This document shows, piece by piece, positions 29,902 through 42,505 of a DNA stretch of 64,000 nucleotides. How positions within the stretch are numbered: the first letter of the stretch is position 1; each line of letters starts with the position of its first letter. Position numbers and translations under genes: made by a program. Source of the DNA: Actinomycetes bacterium (GTDB lineage Bacteria; Actinomycetota; Actinomycetes; Mycobacteriales; Mycobacteriaceae). Below the pieces are notes generated by a model. The model did no database searches. It saw only the letters and a program-made list of their open reading frames with translations, and was not told where the DNA came from. The stretch spans positions 1 through 64,000 of the forward strand of contig JAHZIT010000093.1 in the NCBI GenBank assembly GCA_022601275.1. Direction: 5' to 3'.

Positions 29902-30069
29902 CGGCCCGGGAGTGATGGACAGTCGTTCGTCCCCGGTCCTGCGGGAGTGGCGAAGCAGAGACTTCGCCTGAGGCCCCGAATTGCGCTTGCGATTTCCGAG
30001 CGACGGATCGCCACGTGCACAGTCTGAGCTGCGATTGCACGCGCGCGAGAAACGGATAAGAAAGGCTGC
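29902..30069 (+). promoter_or_regulatory. Structured 5' leader of the betaine synthase gene
   Basis: About 168 nt without a plausible gene precede the methyltransferase ATG. A perfect 7-bp hairpin is visible: GGCGAAG (29949-29955) and CTTCGCC (29962-29968) around a 6-nt loop. A further GC-rich inverted pair lies at its 5' edge (CCGGGC near 29883 and GCCCGG near 29903). The ribosome binding site is AAAGG near 30061. No known riboswitch consensus could be matched by eye. It may be a salt- or metabolite-responsive leader. Confidence 0.4.
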
Positions 30070-31725
30070 ATGACTTCCACCAGCACCGACAACTCCGAAC
30101 TCCTGCTGCGCGAGCAGAACTACGGCGAGAACCCGCTGGCCGACCGGGACACCGACCTCTACCGCGGTGAATACGTGATGAGCTTCGTCGAGAAATGGGA
30201 TGAACTGATCGACTGGGACGCCCGAGCCCAGTCAGAGGGCAGATTCTTCATCGACGTGCTGCGCGACCGCGACAAGAGCAGTGTTCTGGACGTCGCGAGC
30301 GGCACCGGTTTCCACTCCGTACGGCTCACCAACGCAGGATTCGACGTCACGAGTGCGGATGGATCGGCCGCCATGCTGGCCAAGGCGTTCGAGAACGGCA
30401 AGAAGCGGGGCCTGATCCTCAAGACCGTGCAGGCCGACTGGCGCCAACTGAACAAGAGCATTCAGGGCAAGTACGACGCGATCATCTGCCTCGGCAACTC
30501 CTTCACCCACCTGCACGACGAGCAGGATCGGCGCCGGGCGCTCGCCGAGTTCTACGCTGCGCTGCGTCACGACGGGATCCTGATACTGGACCAGCGCAAC
30601 TACGACGAGATGCTTGACCATGGCTTCACGTCGAAACACAAGTACTACTACTGCGGGGACCGGGTCACCGCAGAGCCCGAACACGTCGACGACGGACTGG
30701 CCCGATTCAAGTACACATTTCCCGACGGGGCCGAGTACACGCTGAACATGTTCCCGCTGCGGAAGAACTATCTCCAGCGGCTGATGCGCGAGGCCGGGTT
30801 CGAACGCGTCCGCACCTACGGCGATTTCCAGGAGACGTACCAGGAGGACGAGCCCGACTTCTTCGTGCACGTCGCGGAGAAATCAGTGGAGACGACGGCC
30901 GGCGGCGGGGTCACCGAAGAGGCCGAGACCTACTACGACAGCGATGACGCCGACAACTTCTATTCGGCGGTCTGGGGCGGGGAGGACATCCACGTCGGGT
31001 GCTACGAGAACACCCGCGACATCGCCACGGCGAGCATCGAGACGGTCGAACGCATGGCGGGCACGCTCTCGAGTCTGGACGTCTCAAGCGTGGTTGTGGA
31101 CCTGGGCGCGGGTTACGGCGGATCGGCACGCCGCCTGGCCGGCTCGCGCGGCTGCAGCGTCCACTGCGTCAACATCTCGCAGACGCAGAACGACACCAAC
31201 CGGACCAAGAACCACAACGAAGGCTTGGACCGGTTGGTCAGTGTCATCCACGCCAGCTTCGACGAGGTCCCGCTACCCAGCGAGAGCGCCGACGTGGTCT
31301 GGTCCCAAGACGCCTTCCTGCACGCTCCCGACCGGCACAAGGTGATCGAGGAGGCGTTCCGTCTGCTCAAGCCCGGGGGCGAGCTCGTGTTCACCGATCC
31401 GATGCAGGCTGACGACGTGCCCGAGGGTGTGCTGCAGCCGGTCTACGACCGGCTCAACCTGCAGGACCTCGGCTCGATGCGGTTCTACCGTGAGGTGGCC
31501 CAGGCGGTCGGGTTCGAGGTGGTCGACCAGATCGACCTGGTACACAACCTGCGGACCCACTACGACCGGGTGCGCGAAGAGCTGGAGTCGCGGCGCGCCG
31601 AGCTGGAGCAGAAGTCCTCTGCGCAGTATCTGGACAAGATGGTGTTCGGCCTGCGCAATTGGGTGAACGCCGCCGACGAGGGTCACCTCGCGTGGGGCAT
31701 CCAGCGGTTCCGCAAACCGAGCTGA
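30070..31725 (+). CDS. Fused glycine/sarcosine/dimethylglycine N-methyltransferase
   Basis: A 551-residue protein with two SAM-dependent methyltransferase domains. The first (about 1-270) has VLDVASGTGFHS at residue 73 and resembles glycine/sarcosine N-methyltransferase (GSMT). The second (about 280-551) has VVDLGAGYGGSA at about 343 and resembles sarcosine/dimethylglycine N-methyltransferase (SDMT). Together they methylate glycine three times to glycine betaine, an osmoprotectant. GSMT and SDMT are usually separate; a fused enzyme is known from Actinopolyspora halophila. An acidic, Gly-rich linker joins the halves. The gene appears monocistronic. It is not part of the M. tuberculosis gene set around here, so it is an accessory acquisition. 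Confidence 0.88.
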   Translation: MTSTSTDNSELLLREQNYGENPLADRDTDLYRGEYVMSFVEKWDELIDWDARAQSEGRFFIDVLRDRDKSSVLDVASGTGFHSVRLTNAGFDVTSADGSAAMLAKAFENGKKRGLILKTVQADWRQLNKSIQGKYDAIICLGNSFTHLHDEQDRRRALAEFYAALRHDGILILDQRNYDEMLDHGFTSKHKYYYCGDRVTAEPEHVDDGLARFKYTFPDGAEYTLNMFPLRKNYLQRLMREAGFERVRTYGDFQETYQEDEPDFFVHVAEKSVETTAGGGVTEEAETYYDSDDADNFYSAVWGGEDIHVGCYENTRDIATASIETVERMAGTLSSLDVSSVVVDLGAGYGGSARRLAGSRGCSVHCVNISQTQNDTNRTKNHNEGLDRLVSVIHASFDEVPLPSESADVVWSQDAFLHAPDRHKVIEEAFRLLKPGGELVFTDPMQADDVPEGVLQPVYDRLNLQDLGSMRFYREVAQAVGFEVVDQIDLVHNLRTHYDRVREELESRRAELEQKSSAQYLDKMVFGLRNWVNAADEGHLAWGIQRFRKPS

Positions 31726-31744
31726 CCCACCGGCTATCCGCAGC

Positions 31745-33283
31745 TCATGACTCAGTCAGCTGGTGGCGGGTGCGGTCTTCGCGGACGGGTATCCCGTTAC
31801 GGCCACGCTGGTCCTGCGCGTACAGGCCCACCACGTAGGCCACGCCGCCACCGAGGATCTGCATCGCTGTCTGGTCGATGTTGTCGAGCGTATCGGTGTC
31901 CTTGTGGTAGTTCGGGTCGAACGGTTCGCCGGCCTGACCGCCCCACAACTCCACCTGCTGGGCCGACTTCTCTTCCGCGGCACCGGAGAACAGGCCCCCA
32001 GCTGGGATTCCCGACTTCGTGAACGCGTCGTAGTCGGACCTGCCGTCGAACGCGGTGTCCTCGGCGGGTTTGCCCTCGCCGTCGAGGTAGGCCACCAGGG
32101 TCCGCTCGATTCCCGCCGAACCTTCCCGAATCCGGGGGACACCCTGCCGCGCGCCGATCTTGGTCGACTGGTCGCCGTCGTAGGTGAAATACCCGGGATT
32201 GGGCGAGCCGAGCATGTCGAAATTGAGGTACAACGCGATGTCCTTCAGGGCGTCGGGGTCCAGGGACTCGACGTAGTCGCTTGAACCGAGGAGTCCGTAC
32301 TCCTCGGCCCCCCAGAACCCGAATCTCACAGCATTGCGTACCGGGGGCGAACTTCCCAGCTGCAATGCGGTTTCCAGCACCGCCGCTACACCGGACCCGT
32401 TGTCATTGATGCCGGGCCCCTCGGCCACGCTGTCCAGATGCGCACCGACCATCACAATATCGCTGGTCGAGCCGGTCGCGGTCTGCGCGATGACGTTGCG
32501 GGTCTTTTCTACGCGGACACCGGCATTGAGCTTGATCGTCACCGGTGCGCCCTGCTGCCCGCGCAATTGCGCTCCCGCAACCTTGGTGACGCTGATGACC
32601 GGAACCTTCACCTCAGTGTCCCGCCCCAGGGTGCCGCCCATCTCGTCACCGTCCTGGTTGTTCGCGACGATCAGCGCCACCGCGCCGCGTTCGGCGGCGA
32701 CTGCTTGCTTCGCACCGAACGGGCATGCACCGCGATCGACCAGCACAACCGCACCTTCGACCGGCAAACCGTCGTAGTCGCTGGCGGTGCACCCCGGAGT
32801 ATCCTCGGCTCGGGCCGGAACCAGGGGTCCGGTCACACCCTCGGGGCCCATGGCCTCCGTTCCGATGGTGAAATCCAACGGTCTGGCGGTCACGGTTTCG
32901 CCCGCAACCGTCAGCGCCGGTTCATCTGACCAGGGCAAGCGCACCTCGAACTCCGGGGTCTCGACCTCGAAGCCCTTGTCCCGCAGGGCATTGGCGACGT
33001 AGTCCACACTGGCGGCATACCCTTGGGTGCCGAGCGCACGGTTGCCGTCATGGGCGTCGGCGATCTCCTGGAACTCGCCGAGGTGGGCCATCAGCGCGTC
33101 GATCGTGACCTGCTCCTGAAGCATGTCGGCAAATTCAACCGCAGCCGCCGGGTTCTCCGCCGGTTGCGGCGCGGGACGGTTCACGAGACCGCATCCGCTC
33201 AGCCCGGCCGCGGCGACGACCAGGACAGTCGTCATCATTGCGATCGCCGACCCGGTGGGCGCCACTCGTCGTATCCGTCTCAC
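31745..33283 (-). CDS. lpqL: M28-family aminopeptidase lipoprotein LpqL
   Basis: A 512-residue exported zinc aminopeptidase. The signal peptide ends in the lipobox GLSGC (Cys31). A protease-associated (PA) domain occupies about residues 130-260. The M28 catalytic domain follows, with metal ligands in GAHLDSVAEGPGINDNGSG and FWGAEEYGLLGS and in the C-terminal SDYDAF segment. It probably releases amino acids from peptides at the cell surface. The GTG start at 33283 is supported by a -10 box 6 nt upstream. The homologue is Rv0418. It lies tail-to-tail with the betaine synthase, 19 bp apart. Confidence 0.9.
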   Translation of the reverse strand: MRRIRRVAPTGSAIAMMTTVLVVAAAGLSGCGLVNRPAPQPAENPAAAVEFADMLQEQVTIDALMAHLGEFQEIADAHDGNRALGTQGYAASVDYVANALRDKGFEVETPEFEVRLPWSDEPALTVAGETVTARPLDFTIGTEAMGPEGVTGPLVPARAEDTPGCTASDYDGLPVEGAVVLVDRGACPFGAKQAVAAERGAVALIVANNQDGDEMGGTLGRDTEVKVPVISVTKVAGAQLRGQQGAPVTIKLNAGVRVEKTRNVIAQTATGSTSDIVMVGAHLDSVAEGPGINDNGSGVAAVLETALQLGSSPPVRNAVRFGFWGAEEYGLLGSSDYVESLDPDALKDIALYLNFDMLGSPNPGYFTYDGDQSTKIGARQGVPRIREGSAGIERTLVAYLDGEGKPAEDTAFDGRSDYDAFTKSGIPAGGLFSGAAEEKSAQQVELWGGQAGEPFDPNYHKDTDTLDNIDQTAMQILGGGVAYVVGLYAQDQRGRNGIPVREDRTRHQLTES

Positions 33284-33289
33284 GCCACC

Positions 33290-33295
33290 ACGTTA
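33290..33295 (-). promoter_or_regulatory. -10 box for leaderless lpqL
   Basis: TAACGT on the minus strand ends 6 nt before the lpqL GTG (33283). It overlaps the TAA stop codon of the upstream alpha/beta hydrolase gene. Confidence 0.5.
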
Positions 33296-34185
33296 GCGCG
33301 AGTCCAGATAGTCCCAGACGGCCTCGGCGGCCCACCCCGGTTCTTCGATATGCAGAAAGTGTCCCGCCGACGGAATGGTCAGCGCCCGGCTGCCCACTGG
33401 CAACACCTTGTCGATCTGGTCGGCGTACCGGGGAATCATCGCGCCATCCTGGCCTCCCTGCAGGTGCAGGATCGGCACCCGCGGCAGTTCGAAGCGCCAC
33501 TTGTGCAACTCAGCGTAGGGCGGCGCGGGACGGCCAGGCCGGGCCAGTGCGCGGTAGTAGCCGACGGCCGCCCGCCGGTGGGTGATAGTCGGCAGCGCGG
33601 CCAGCGCAGCATCCACCTCGGCCTCGGTCGGGTAACCAGGTGGACCCCAGTCTCGCCACAGCCTCGGGATGACCCGGGGCAGCAGCCGCTCTGGCAGGCC
33701 GGGTAGCTGAAAGAACATCATGTACCAGCTGTTGCGCAGCTGTCGCGGAATCATCCGCAGTTGACCGACGATGGGGCCACGCGTGCTCAGGAGTGCGGCA
33801 ACCGGCGGCACCGCGATCGAGACATGGACGGCGAACGGTGACTCCGGATACGCCGCGATGGCGGTGCTCGTGAGGGCACCCCAGTCATGGCCTATGAGAA
33901 CCGCGTCCGACGGCGCCCCGAGTTCCCGGTGCACGGCCAACGCGTCGTACATCAACGCGCCGATGTGATAGTCACAGTCGGCGGCAGGACCGGTCGGCGC
34001 ATATCCACGTGAGAAGGGCGCGACCACCCGCATACCCCGCTCGGCGAGTATCGGCGCCATATTGCGCCAACCCCAGGCACTGTCGGGGAAGCCGTGCAGG
34101 CACAGGACGAGTCGGCCGTCGGCGGGCCCCCAGGACAGCGCCGCGACGTCCAGGTGCGGGAGCTTCAGCACCAGTGCTTCAGGCA

Positions 34186-34186
<1 letters not shown>
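33293..34186 (-). CDS. Alpha/beta hydrolase, epoxide-hydrolase-like
   Basis: A 297-residue alpha/beta hydrolase. HGFPDSAWGWR is the oxyanion-hole segment, GHDWGA carries an aspartate nucleophile (typical of epoxide hydrolases and haloalkane dehalogenases), and SAGHFLHIEEP holds the catalytic histidine. A cap domain fills about residues 125-210. The ATG at 34186 shares its A with the thiG stop; GTG 34189 is an equally close alternative. It is the last gene of thiO-thiS-thiG. In M. tuberculosis thiG is followed directly by lpqL, so this gene is an insertion into the thiamine operon. Confidence 0.85.
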
Positions 34187-35139
<953 letters not shown>

Positions 35140-35143
<4 letters not shown>

Positions 35144-36225
35144 CGGGCCGCCGCTCGTTGCAGATTCTCGGCCGTTCGCAGTTCCTGCGCCTCGGCAAGC
35201 GGCCGACCGTGAAGCTCTGCGACGATCGCCTCGGCGGTCCACGGCGCCAACAGGAATCCGGATCGCCCATGGCCCGCTGCCACCAGTGTGCGCTCATCGA
35301 GTCTGCCGACCAGCGGGAGTGTGTCGGTGGTCGCCGGCCTCAGCCCGGCGGCACACTCGGCGAATTCGTACTCCCCCAACCCGGGCAACACCGCGCAGGC
35401 GTCGTCGAGCAGTTCGCGTACACCCGCAACGGCGGGAGCGGTGTCTCGGCCGTGTTCGTACTGCGTCGCGCCTACCACCACGCCATCCACCCTGGGAACC
35501 AGATACACCTGGCGCCCGTGTACCCGCGCGCGGATCACTCGCTGCGGCGGCGGCATACAGCCTCGGCGCCAACGCAACCGAAGCACCTCCCCCTTCACCG
35601 GACGGACCGGGAGCCCGGGCCATAGTGTGGGCGCATCAATTCCGTTGGCAATCACGACGGTATCGGCGGGATAGGCGGCATGGACCTCGGCCAGGTCACA
35701 CACCGGCCGTTCCCACTCGACATCGAGGCGCTCGCAGTGGTCGGCAAGCGCGTCGACAACCTCGCGATTGTCTACCGCCAGTTCGGTCTCCGCGATGAAT
35801 CCATGTCGAATCCCTTGGGCAAGAAGGGGTTCCGTATCGCGAGCGGTGCTAGTAGATGTCACGGGATGGCCCTGACCAGACAGCCACGCGCCGATCGTTT
35901 TCAGATCCGCGACGTCTGCCCGATCGACGGCGACGACCAGCGAGCCGCGGGCGGTCACGACCTCGGGCGGCAGTCCGTCCAGGAATCCCCGGTGCCACAG
36001 CTCAAGGGAGGCGAGGCCGAGCCCGAGCATGCGCTCTTCTCCGGGCCAGCCCTCGCTGTGCGGCGCGAGCATCCCACCGGCAACCCAGGACGCACCACGC
36101 TGCCGGCTGTCGCGATGCACCCGGACCGCCAAGCCGTCCTGCGCGGCACGCCGCGCGATGGCGAGCCCGATGACACCGCCGCCGATGACGGCGAGATCCA
36201 CTCTGGCCCTGCCTGTCCTCGGCAC
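35140..36225 (-). CDS. thiO: Glycine oxidase ThiO
   Basis: A 361-residue FAD-dependent oxidase of the DAO family that oxidises glycine to the imine used in thiazole synthesis. The dinucleotide motif [15 protein letters not shown] begins near residue 13, and the C-terminal [14 protein letters not shown] and [10 protein letters not shown] are typical. The start is GTG 36225, behind a GGGAG ribosome binding site; an alternative GTG lies 8 codons further in (36201). The site lies in the 3' end of a TPP-riboswitch-like sequence. The homologue is Rv0415. Confidence 0.92.
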
Positions 36226-36231
36226 TTCGCT

Positions 36232-36316
36232 GCTCCCTTCGCCGGCATGACCCGAATTAACAGCCTACGTCGGCGCGGGGTTAGCGTTCGCGGTGTGAGT
36301 CACTCCGCACCCCTCG
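36232..36316 (-). promoter_or_regulatory. Degenerate TPP-riboswitch-like leader of thiO
   Basis: Read on the minus strand, the 3' half contains CGGGTCATGCCGGCGAAGG directly before the thiO ribosome binding site. This is nearly the same as the pyrophosphate-sensing helix of the thiC riboswitch (CGGGTAATGCCGGCGTAGG). A 5' GGGGTGC (36313-36307) can pair with a later ACCCC, as in helix P2. However, the conserved CTGAGA and ACCTGATC elements are not found, and the AATGCC core has an A-to-C change. It may be a decayed or variant aptamer. It lies antisense to the thiE start. Confidence 0.5.
36282..36287 (+). promoter_or_regulatory. -10 box for leaderless thiE
   Basis: TAGCGT fits TANNNT and ends 7 nt before GTG 36295. 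The same hexamer is proposed as -10 for thiC (23604). It supports the chosen thiE start. Confidence 0.5.
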
Positions 36317-36990
36317 TCAGGCTGGCATCGGCGAAGCTGTACCTCTGCACTGATGCCCGGCGCGAACGTGACGACCTGGCGGAGTTCGCCGAAGCGGCGC
36401 TGGCCGGTGGCGTCGACATCATCCAGCTAAGAGACAAAGGATCGCTCGGCGAGCAACGATTCGGCCCCCTGGAGGCCCGCGATGAGCTGGCCGCCCTGGA
36501 GATCCTCAGCGATGCCGCCCGCCGCCACGACGCATTGCTGGCCGTCAACGACCGCGCCGACATTGCGCTCGCCGCCCGTTCCGACATACTCCACCTCGGC
36601 CAGGATGATCTTCCGCCACCGGTCGCGCGAGACATCCTCGGCGACACCATCCTGGGCCGATCCACCCACGACATCGACCAGGTGAGGGCCGCGATGGCAC
36701 CCGGACCGAACAGTCCGGACTACTTTTGTGTGGGACCGTGCTGGCCGACACCCACCAAACCGGGCCGGCCGGCACCCGGCCTCGAACTGATCCGCCAAGC
36801 TCGCACGATCATTGACGCGACCGGATCCGACAAGCCCTGGTTCGCAATCGGCGGAATCAGCCCCGCTCGGGTACCCGATGTCCTGGCTGCCGGCGCCCGC
36901 CGCATCGTCGTGGTTCGCGCTATCACCGCCGCCGACGATCCTGAGGCGGCAGCGCGACAGCTGACCGAGCTGCTCAGCTCTCGGCGATGA
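36295..36990 (+). CDS. thiE: Thiamine-phosphate synthase
   Basis: A 231-residue TIM-barrel enzyme that joins HMP-PP and thiazole phosphate to thiamine phosphate. Conserved segments are [50 protein letters not shown] and WFAIGGIS. The GTG at 36295 gives a protein of Rv0414c size; an in-frame ATG at 36247 would add residues with no similarity, and a far longer upstream frame is antisense to thiO. It is divergent from thiO across 69 bp and overlaps the convergent mutT3 by 17 bp at its 3' end. Confidence 0.92.
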   Translation: MSHSAPLVRLASAKLYLCTDARRERDDLAEFAEAALAGGVDIIQLRDKGSLGEQRFGPLEARDELAALEILSDAARRHDALLAVNDRADIALAARSDILHLGQDDLPPPVARDILGDTILGRSTHDIDQVRAAMAPGPNSPDYFCVGPCWPTPTKPGRPAPGLELIRQARTIIDATGSDKPWFAIGGISPARVPDVLAAGARRIVVVRAITAADDPEAAARQLTELLSSRR

Positions 36991-37522
36991 CCGTCAGCGG
37001 GATCGCCGCTGCGACACTGCGCAGCCGCTCCCAGCTCGCGGCGAAGCCCGGGTGCAGCGGCAGGTCTGCCACCTTGTCCTCGTCCACCCAGCGCAATTCG
37101 GCGCTCTCGCGATTGGGGACCGTCTCCAGCAGTGCGCTGGCATCGGCGATGACGGTGGTGTAGGTCCACCCCGAAACGGCGGCGGTCACCAGCGCGCTGC
37201 GCACGGTCAGCTGGTCGGCGAGCAAACCGGCCTCCTCCTGCGCTTCGCGCACCGCGGCCTGTTCGGGTGTCTCGTGGCTGTCGCGCGCGCCACCGGGAAG
37301 TCCCCAGGTCCCGCCCTGATGGCTCCATGCCGCCCGATGCTGGAGCAGCACCACAGCTGATCCGTCCGGGCGACGCGCGCGCAGCAGTAACCCCGCTGCG
37401 CCGTGCCTGCCCCAGTACGCGGCCCCGTCTGCTGACACCACCCAGCCGTCACCGTCCCCGCGCACAAGTTCAGGATAGGGAACACACGGCGACACCGGGC
37501 AAGTCACCGTGCTCGATTCCAC
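36974..37522 (-). CDS. mutT3: NUDIX hydrolase MutT3
   Basis: A 182-residue pyrophosphohydrolase of the MutT group. The Nudix box is complete: G-x5-E-x7-RE-x-QEE-x-GL, from GGARDSHE to EEAGL (about residues 77-99). The family cleans oxidised nucleotides such as 8-oxo-dGTP; the true substrate is not known here. The start is GTG 37522, with other GTGs at 37507 and 37495; the conserved part begins with [13 protein letters not shown]. It is shorter at the C-terminus than Rv0413. It overlaps thiE convergently and is divergent from glnX. Confidence 0.88.
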   Translation of the reverse strand: MESSTVTCPVSPCVPYPELVRGDGDGWVVSADGAAYWGRHGAAGLLLRARRPDGSAVVLLQHRAAWSHQGGTWGLPGGARDSHETPEQAAVREAQEEAGLLADQLTVRSALVTAAVSGWTYTTVIADASALLETVPNRESAELRWVDEDKVADLPLHPGFAASWERLRSVAAAIPLTVIAES

Positions 37523-37543
37523 ACCGGTCGGGCAGGTTGCTCT

Positions 37544-37560
37544 TAGACTTCTTTTATAGA
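37544..37560. promoter_or_regulatory. A/T-rich promoter region between mutT3 and glnX
   Basis: An A/T-rich patch in the 95-bp divergent gap holds TAGACT (37544-37549, a TANNNT match) and TATAGA (37555-37560). Either could be the -10 for glnX. No clear -35 at standard spacing is seen. Confidence 0.35.
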
Positions 37561-37600
37561 GTGGGTTCAGTCGTTACGAGCCGGAGAGATCGATATCAAA

Positions 37601-37621
37601 ATGAGGTCCGCGCAAACGTGA
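37601..37621 (+). CDS. Possible 6-codon upstream ORF of glnX
   Basis: ATG 37601 lies 12 nt after GGAGAG (37583-37588). It encodes MRSAQT and ends in a TGA that overlaps the glnX GTG (GTGA, 37618-37621). It may serve to deliver ribosomes to the weak GTG start of glnX by termination-reinitiation. The same overlap logic recurs at the glnX-glnH junction. There is no evidence yet that the peptide itself matters. Confidence 0.4.
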   Translation: MRSAQT

Positions 37622-38937
37622 CTGTGGAGTTGGCGCATCCCTCAACCGAACCGCTTGCGTCCCGGTCACCGACAACCCCGGCGCGTTCGCGTTGGTGGTT
37701 CCTTTGGACCACGCCGGGCCGCATCCTGAGCATCGGCTTCGTTCTGGCCGCTCTGGTGGCCGGGAGTGCATTCGCAACCTCAACGACCATCAACGACCGG
37801 CAGGAGGCGCTGACCACAGTCCTCGATCACACCGAGCCGCTGTCCTTCGCCGCGGGGCAGCTCTACACCACATTGTCGGTCGCTGACGCCGCCGCCACCA
37901 CCGCATTCATCGCGGGCGTAGAGCCCCGTGACGTGCGGCGGCGCTACGAGCAGGCGATCACCGACGCCGCAGTCGCGGCGACCCGCGCGGCAAGCGGACT
38001 GACCGACGAGACACTGGTCCAGCTCCTCAGCCGGATCAATGCCAGGTTGGCCGTGTACACCGGGCTGATCGAGACCGCACGAACCAACAACCAGGCCGGT
38101 AACCCGGTCGGTGCGTCCTACCTGTCCGAGGCGTCTTCACAGATGCAGCAGCTGATACTGCCGGATGCCCAGCGGCTCTACGAAGCGGTCTCGGCGCGGG
38201 TGGACGCCGAGACCACTGCCTCGACCCGGATTCCCACTCCGGTGATTCTGGTTGTGCTGTCAACCCTGCTGTTCGGGGTTTTCGCCAACCGATGGCTGGC
38301 CAAGCGCACCCGAAGACGGGTCAACATCGGATTCGTCGCCGGCGGGTTGGCGGTGCTGATCATGTTGATGTGGGTCGGCACGGCACTGGTGATCTCGACC
38401 GTCGACAGCCGCAGCGCAAAGGAGACGGCGGCCGAGTCGCTCAAGACGGTGACCAACCTGGCGATCACCGCCCAGCAGGCGCGGGCCGACGAAACCCTGT
38501 CACTGATCCGGCGCGACGACGAGAACATCCGTAAGCAGTCCTATTACCAGCGAATTGACCAGATGAAGCAACAGTTGGCCCACTACCTCGCCCAAGATGA
38601 TGCGATCGACAAGACCGACCTCGTCGACGCGGACCAGCTACTGGAACGATGGCGTGCCGCCGACGACCGGATCACCGCCTACATCGCAGTCGGCAACTAC
38701 CAGGCCGCGACGCAGGTCGCGCTGGGTGACGGTGAAGACGACGCAACGCCTGCCTTCAACAAGTTGGACGAGGCGCTGGCCGAGGGCATCGAGCAGAGTC
38801 GCAGCCAGTTGCGTTCTGACATCGTCAACGCCCGTCGGGTGCTCTCCGGAGCTACGGTCGGGGCCGCAGCTCTGAGTGTCGTCGCGGCGATCGCCGTGGC
38901 GTTGGGGATATGGCCAAGACTTAGTGAGTACCGGTGA
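37618..38937 (+). CDS. glnX: Transmembrane amino-acid-signalling protein GlnX
   Basis: A 439-residue membrane protein, the same length as Rv0412c. A cytoplasmic N-terminus is followed by a helix (about 38-60), a large extracytoplasmic helical domain, a helix pair at about 205-260, a second helical domain and a final helix near 418-437. The layout resembles sensor modules of chemoreceptors, with no kinase domain. In M. smegmatis and M. tuberculosis, GlnX works with lipoprotein GlnH to report external aspartate/glutamate to PknG. The GTG 37618 start is set by homology length and by a coupled upstream ORF. A 32-bp spacer follows its stop. Confidence 0.88.
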   Translation: MTVELAHPSTEPLASRSPTTPARSRWWFLWTTPGRILSIGFVLAALVAGSAFATSTTINDRQEALTTVLDHTEPLSFAAGQLYTTLSVADAAATTAFIAGVEPRDVRRRYEQAITDAAVAATRAASGLTDETLVQLLSRINARLAVYTGLIETARTNNQAGNPVGASYLSEASSQMQQLILPDAQRLYEAVSARVDAETTASTRIPTPVILVVLSTLLFGVFANRWLAKRTRRRVNIGFVAGGLAVLIMLMWVGTALVISTVDSRSAKETAAESLKTVTNLAITAQQARADETLSLIRRDDENIRKQSYYQRIDQMKQQLAHYLAQDDAIDKTDLVDADQLLERWRAADDRITAYIAVGNYQAATQVALGDGEDDATPAFNKLDEALAEGIEQSRSQLRSDIVNARRVLSGATVGAAALSVVAAIAVALGIWPRLSEYR

Positions 38938-38968
38938 TGAGCGCTTGCGCGAAGAACAGCAGGCCCCG
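38937..38968 (+). repeat. 32-bp coupling spacer between glnX and glnH
   Basis: The ATG overlaps the glnX stop (TGATG, 38935-38939). Eleven codons (MSACAKNSRPR) end in a TGA overlapping the glnH ATG (ATGA, 38969-38972). Length and layout are the same as at mnhA-mnhC (14199-14230). The following 5' end of glnH (ATGAGCGCTTGGGCC) is itself similar to the start of the element (ATGAGCGCTTGCGCG), so two copies seem to lie in tandem, the second recruited as the signal-peptide start. Confidence 0.65.
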
Positions 38969-42231
<3,263 letters not shown>

Positions 42232-42293
42232 GACTCCCGGCAGAGAACCGATCTACCGTGCGAAACCCCAGGTGAATAGGTACCGATCAGGAT

Positions 42294-42312
42294 TTGACCA
42301 ACATATGGTCAA
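42294..42312. promoter_or_regulatory. Inverted repeat downstream of pknG
   Basis: TTGACCAACATATGGTCAA: perfect 6-bp arms (TTGACC/GGTCAA) around a 7-bp centre. It lies in the 274-bp gap between pknG and the STAS gene, about 190 bp before the latter. The shape is that of a dimeric regulator's operator. TTGACC could also act as a -35. The rest of the gap shows no gene. Confidence 0.4.
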
Positions 42313-42505
42313 GCCTCTGATTCCGTAGTAACGTTAGCCGCCTGACTGCAGCTTCAGTCGGAAAAAATCGGTGACGTCATCGGCGCAACAGGCTCAAAAG
42401 TCGCCACGCGACGGCTTTGAGATTCCAGGGTCTGCTTCCCCTGACGCCGGCCACGGTAGGAATCTCAGGAGTGCGAATCGCAGGTTTCGGCTGACGGAGG
42501 CCACG

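Noticed and set aside
29902..30069. Known riboswitch (SAM, glycine or ydaO/c-di-AMP type) before the betaine synthase
   Set aside because: By eye the conserved cores of these classes could not be found; only hairpins are visible. It was therefore listed only as an unclassified leader.
35680..36294. Upstream in-frame extension of thiE
   Set aside because: It is antisense to thiO and not similar to ThiE. The GTG at 36295 with a -10 box gives the expected length.
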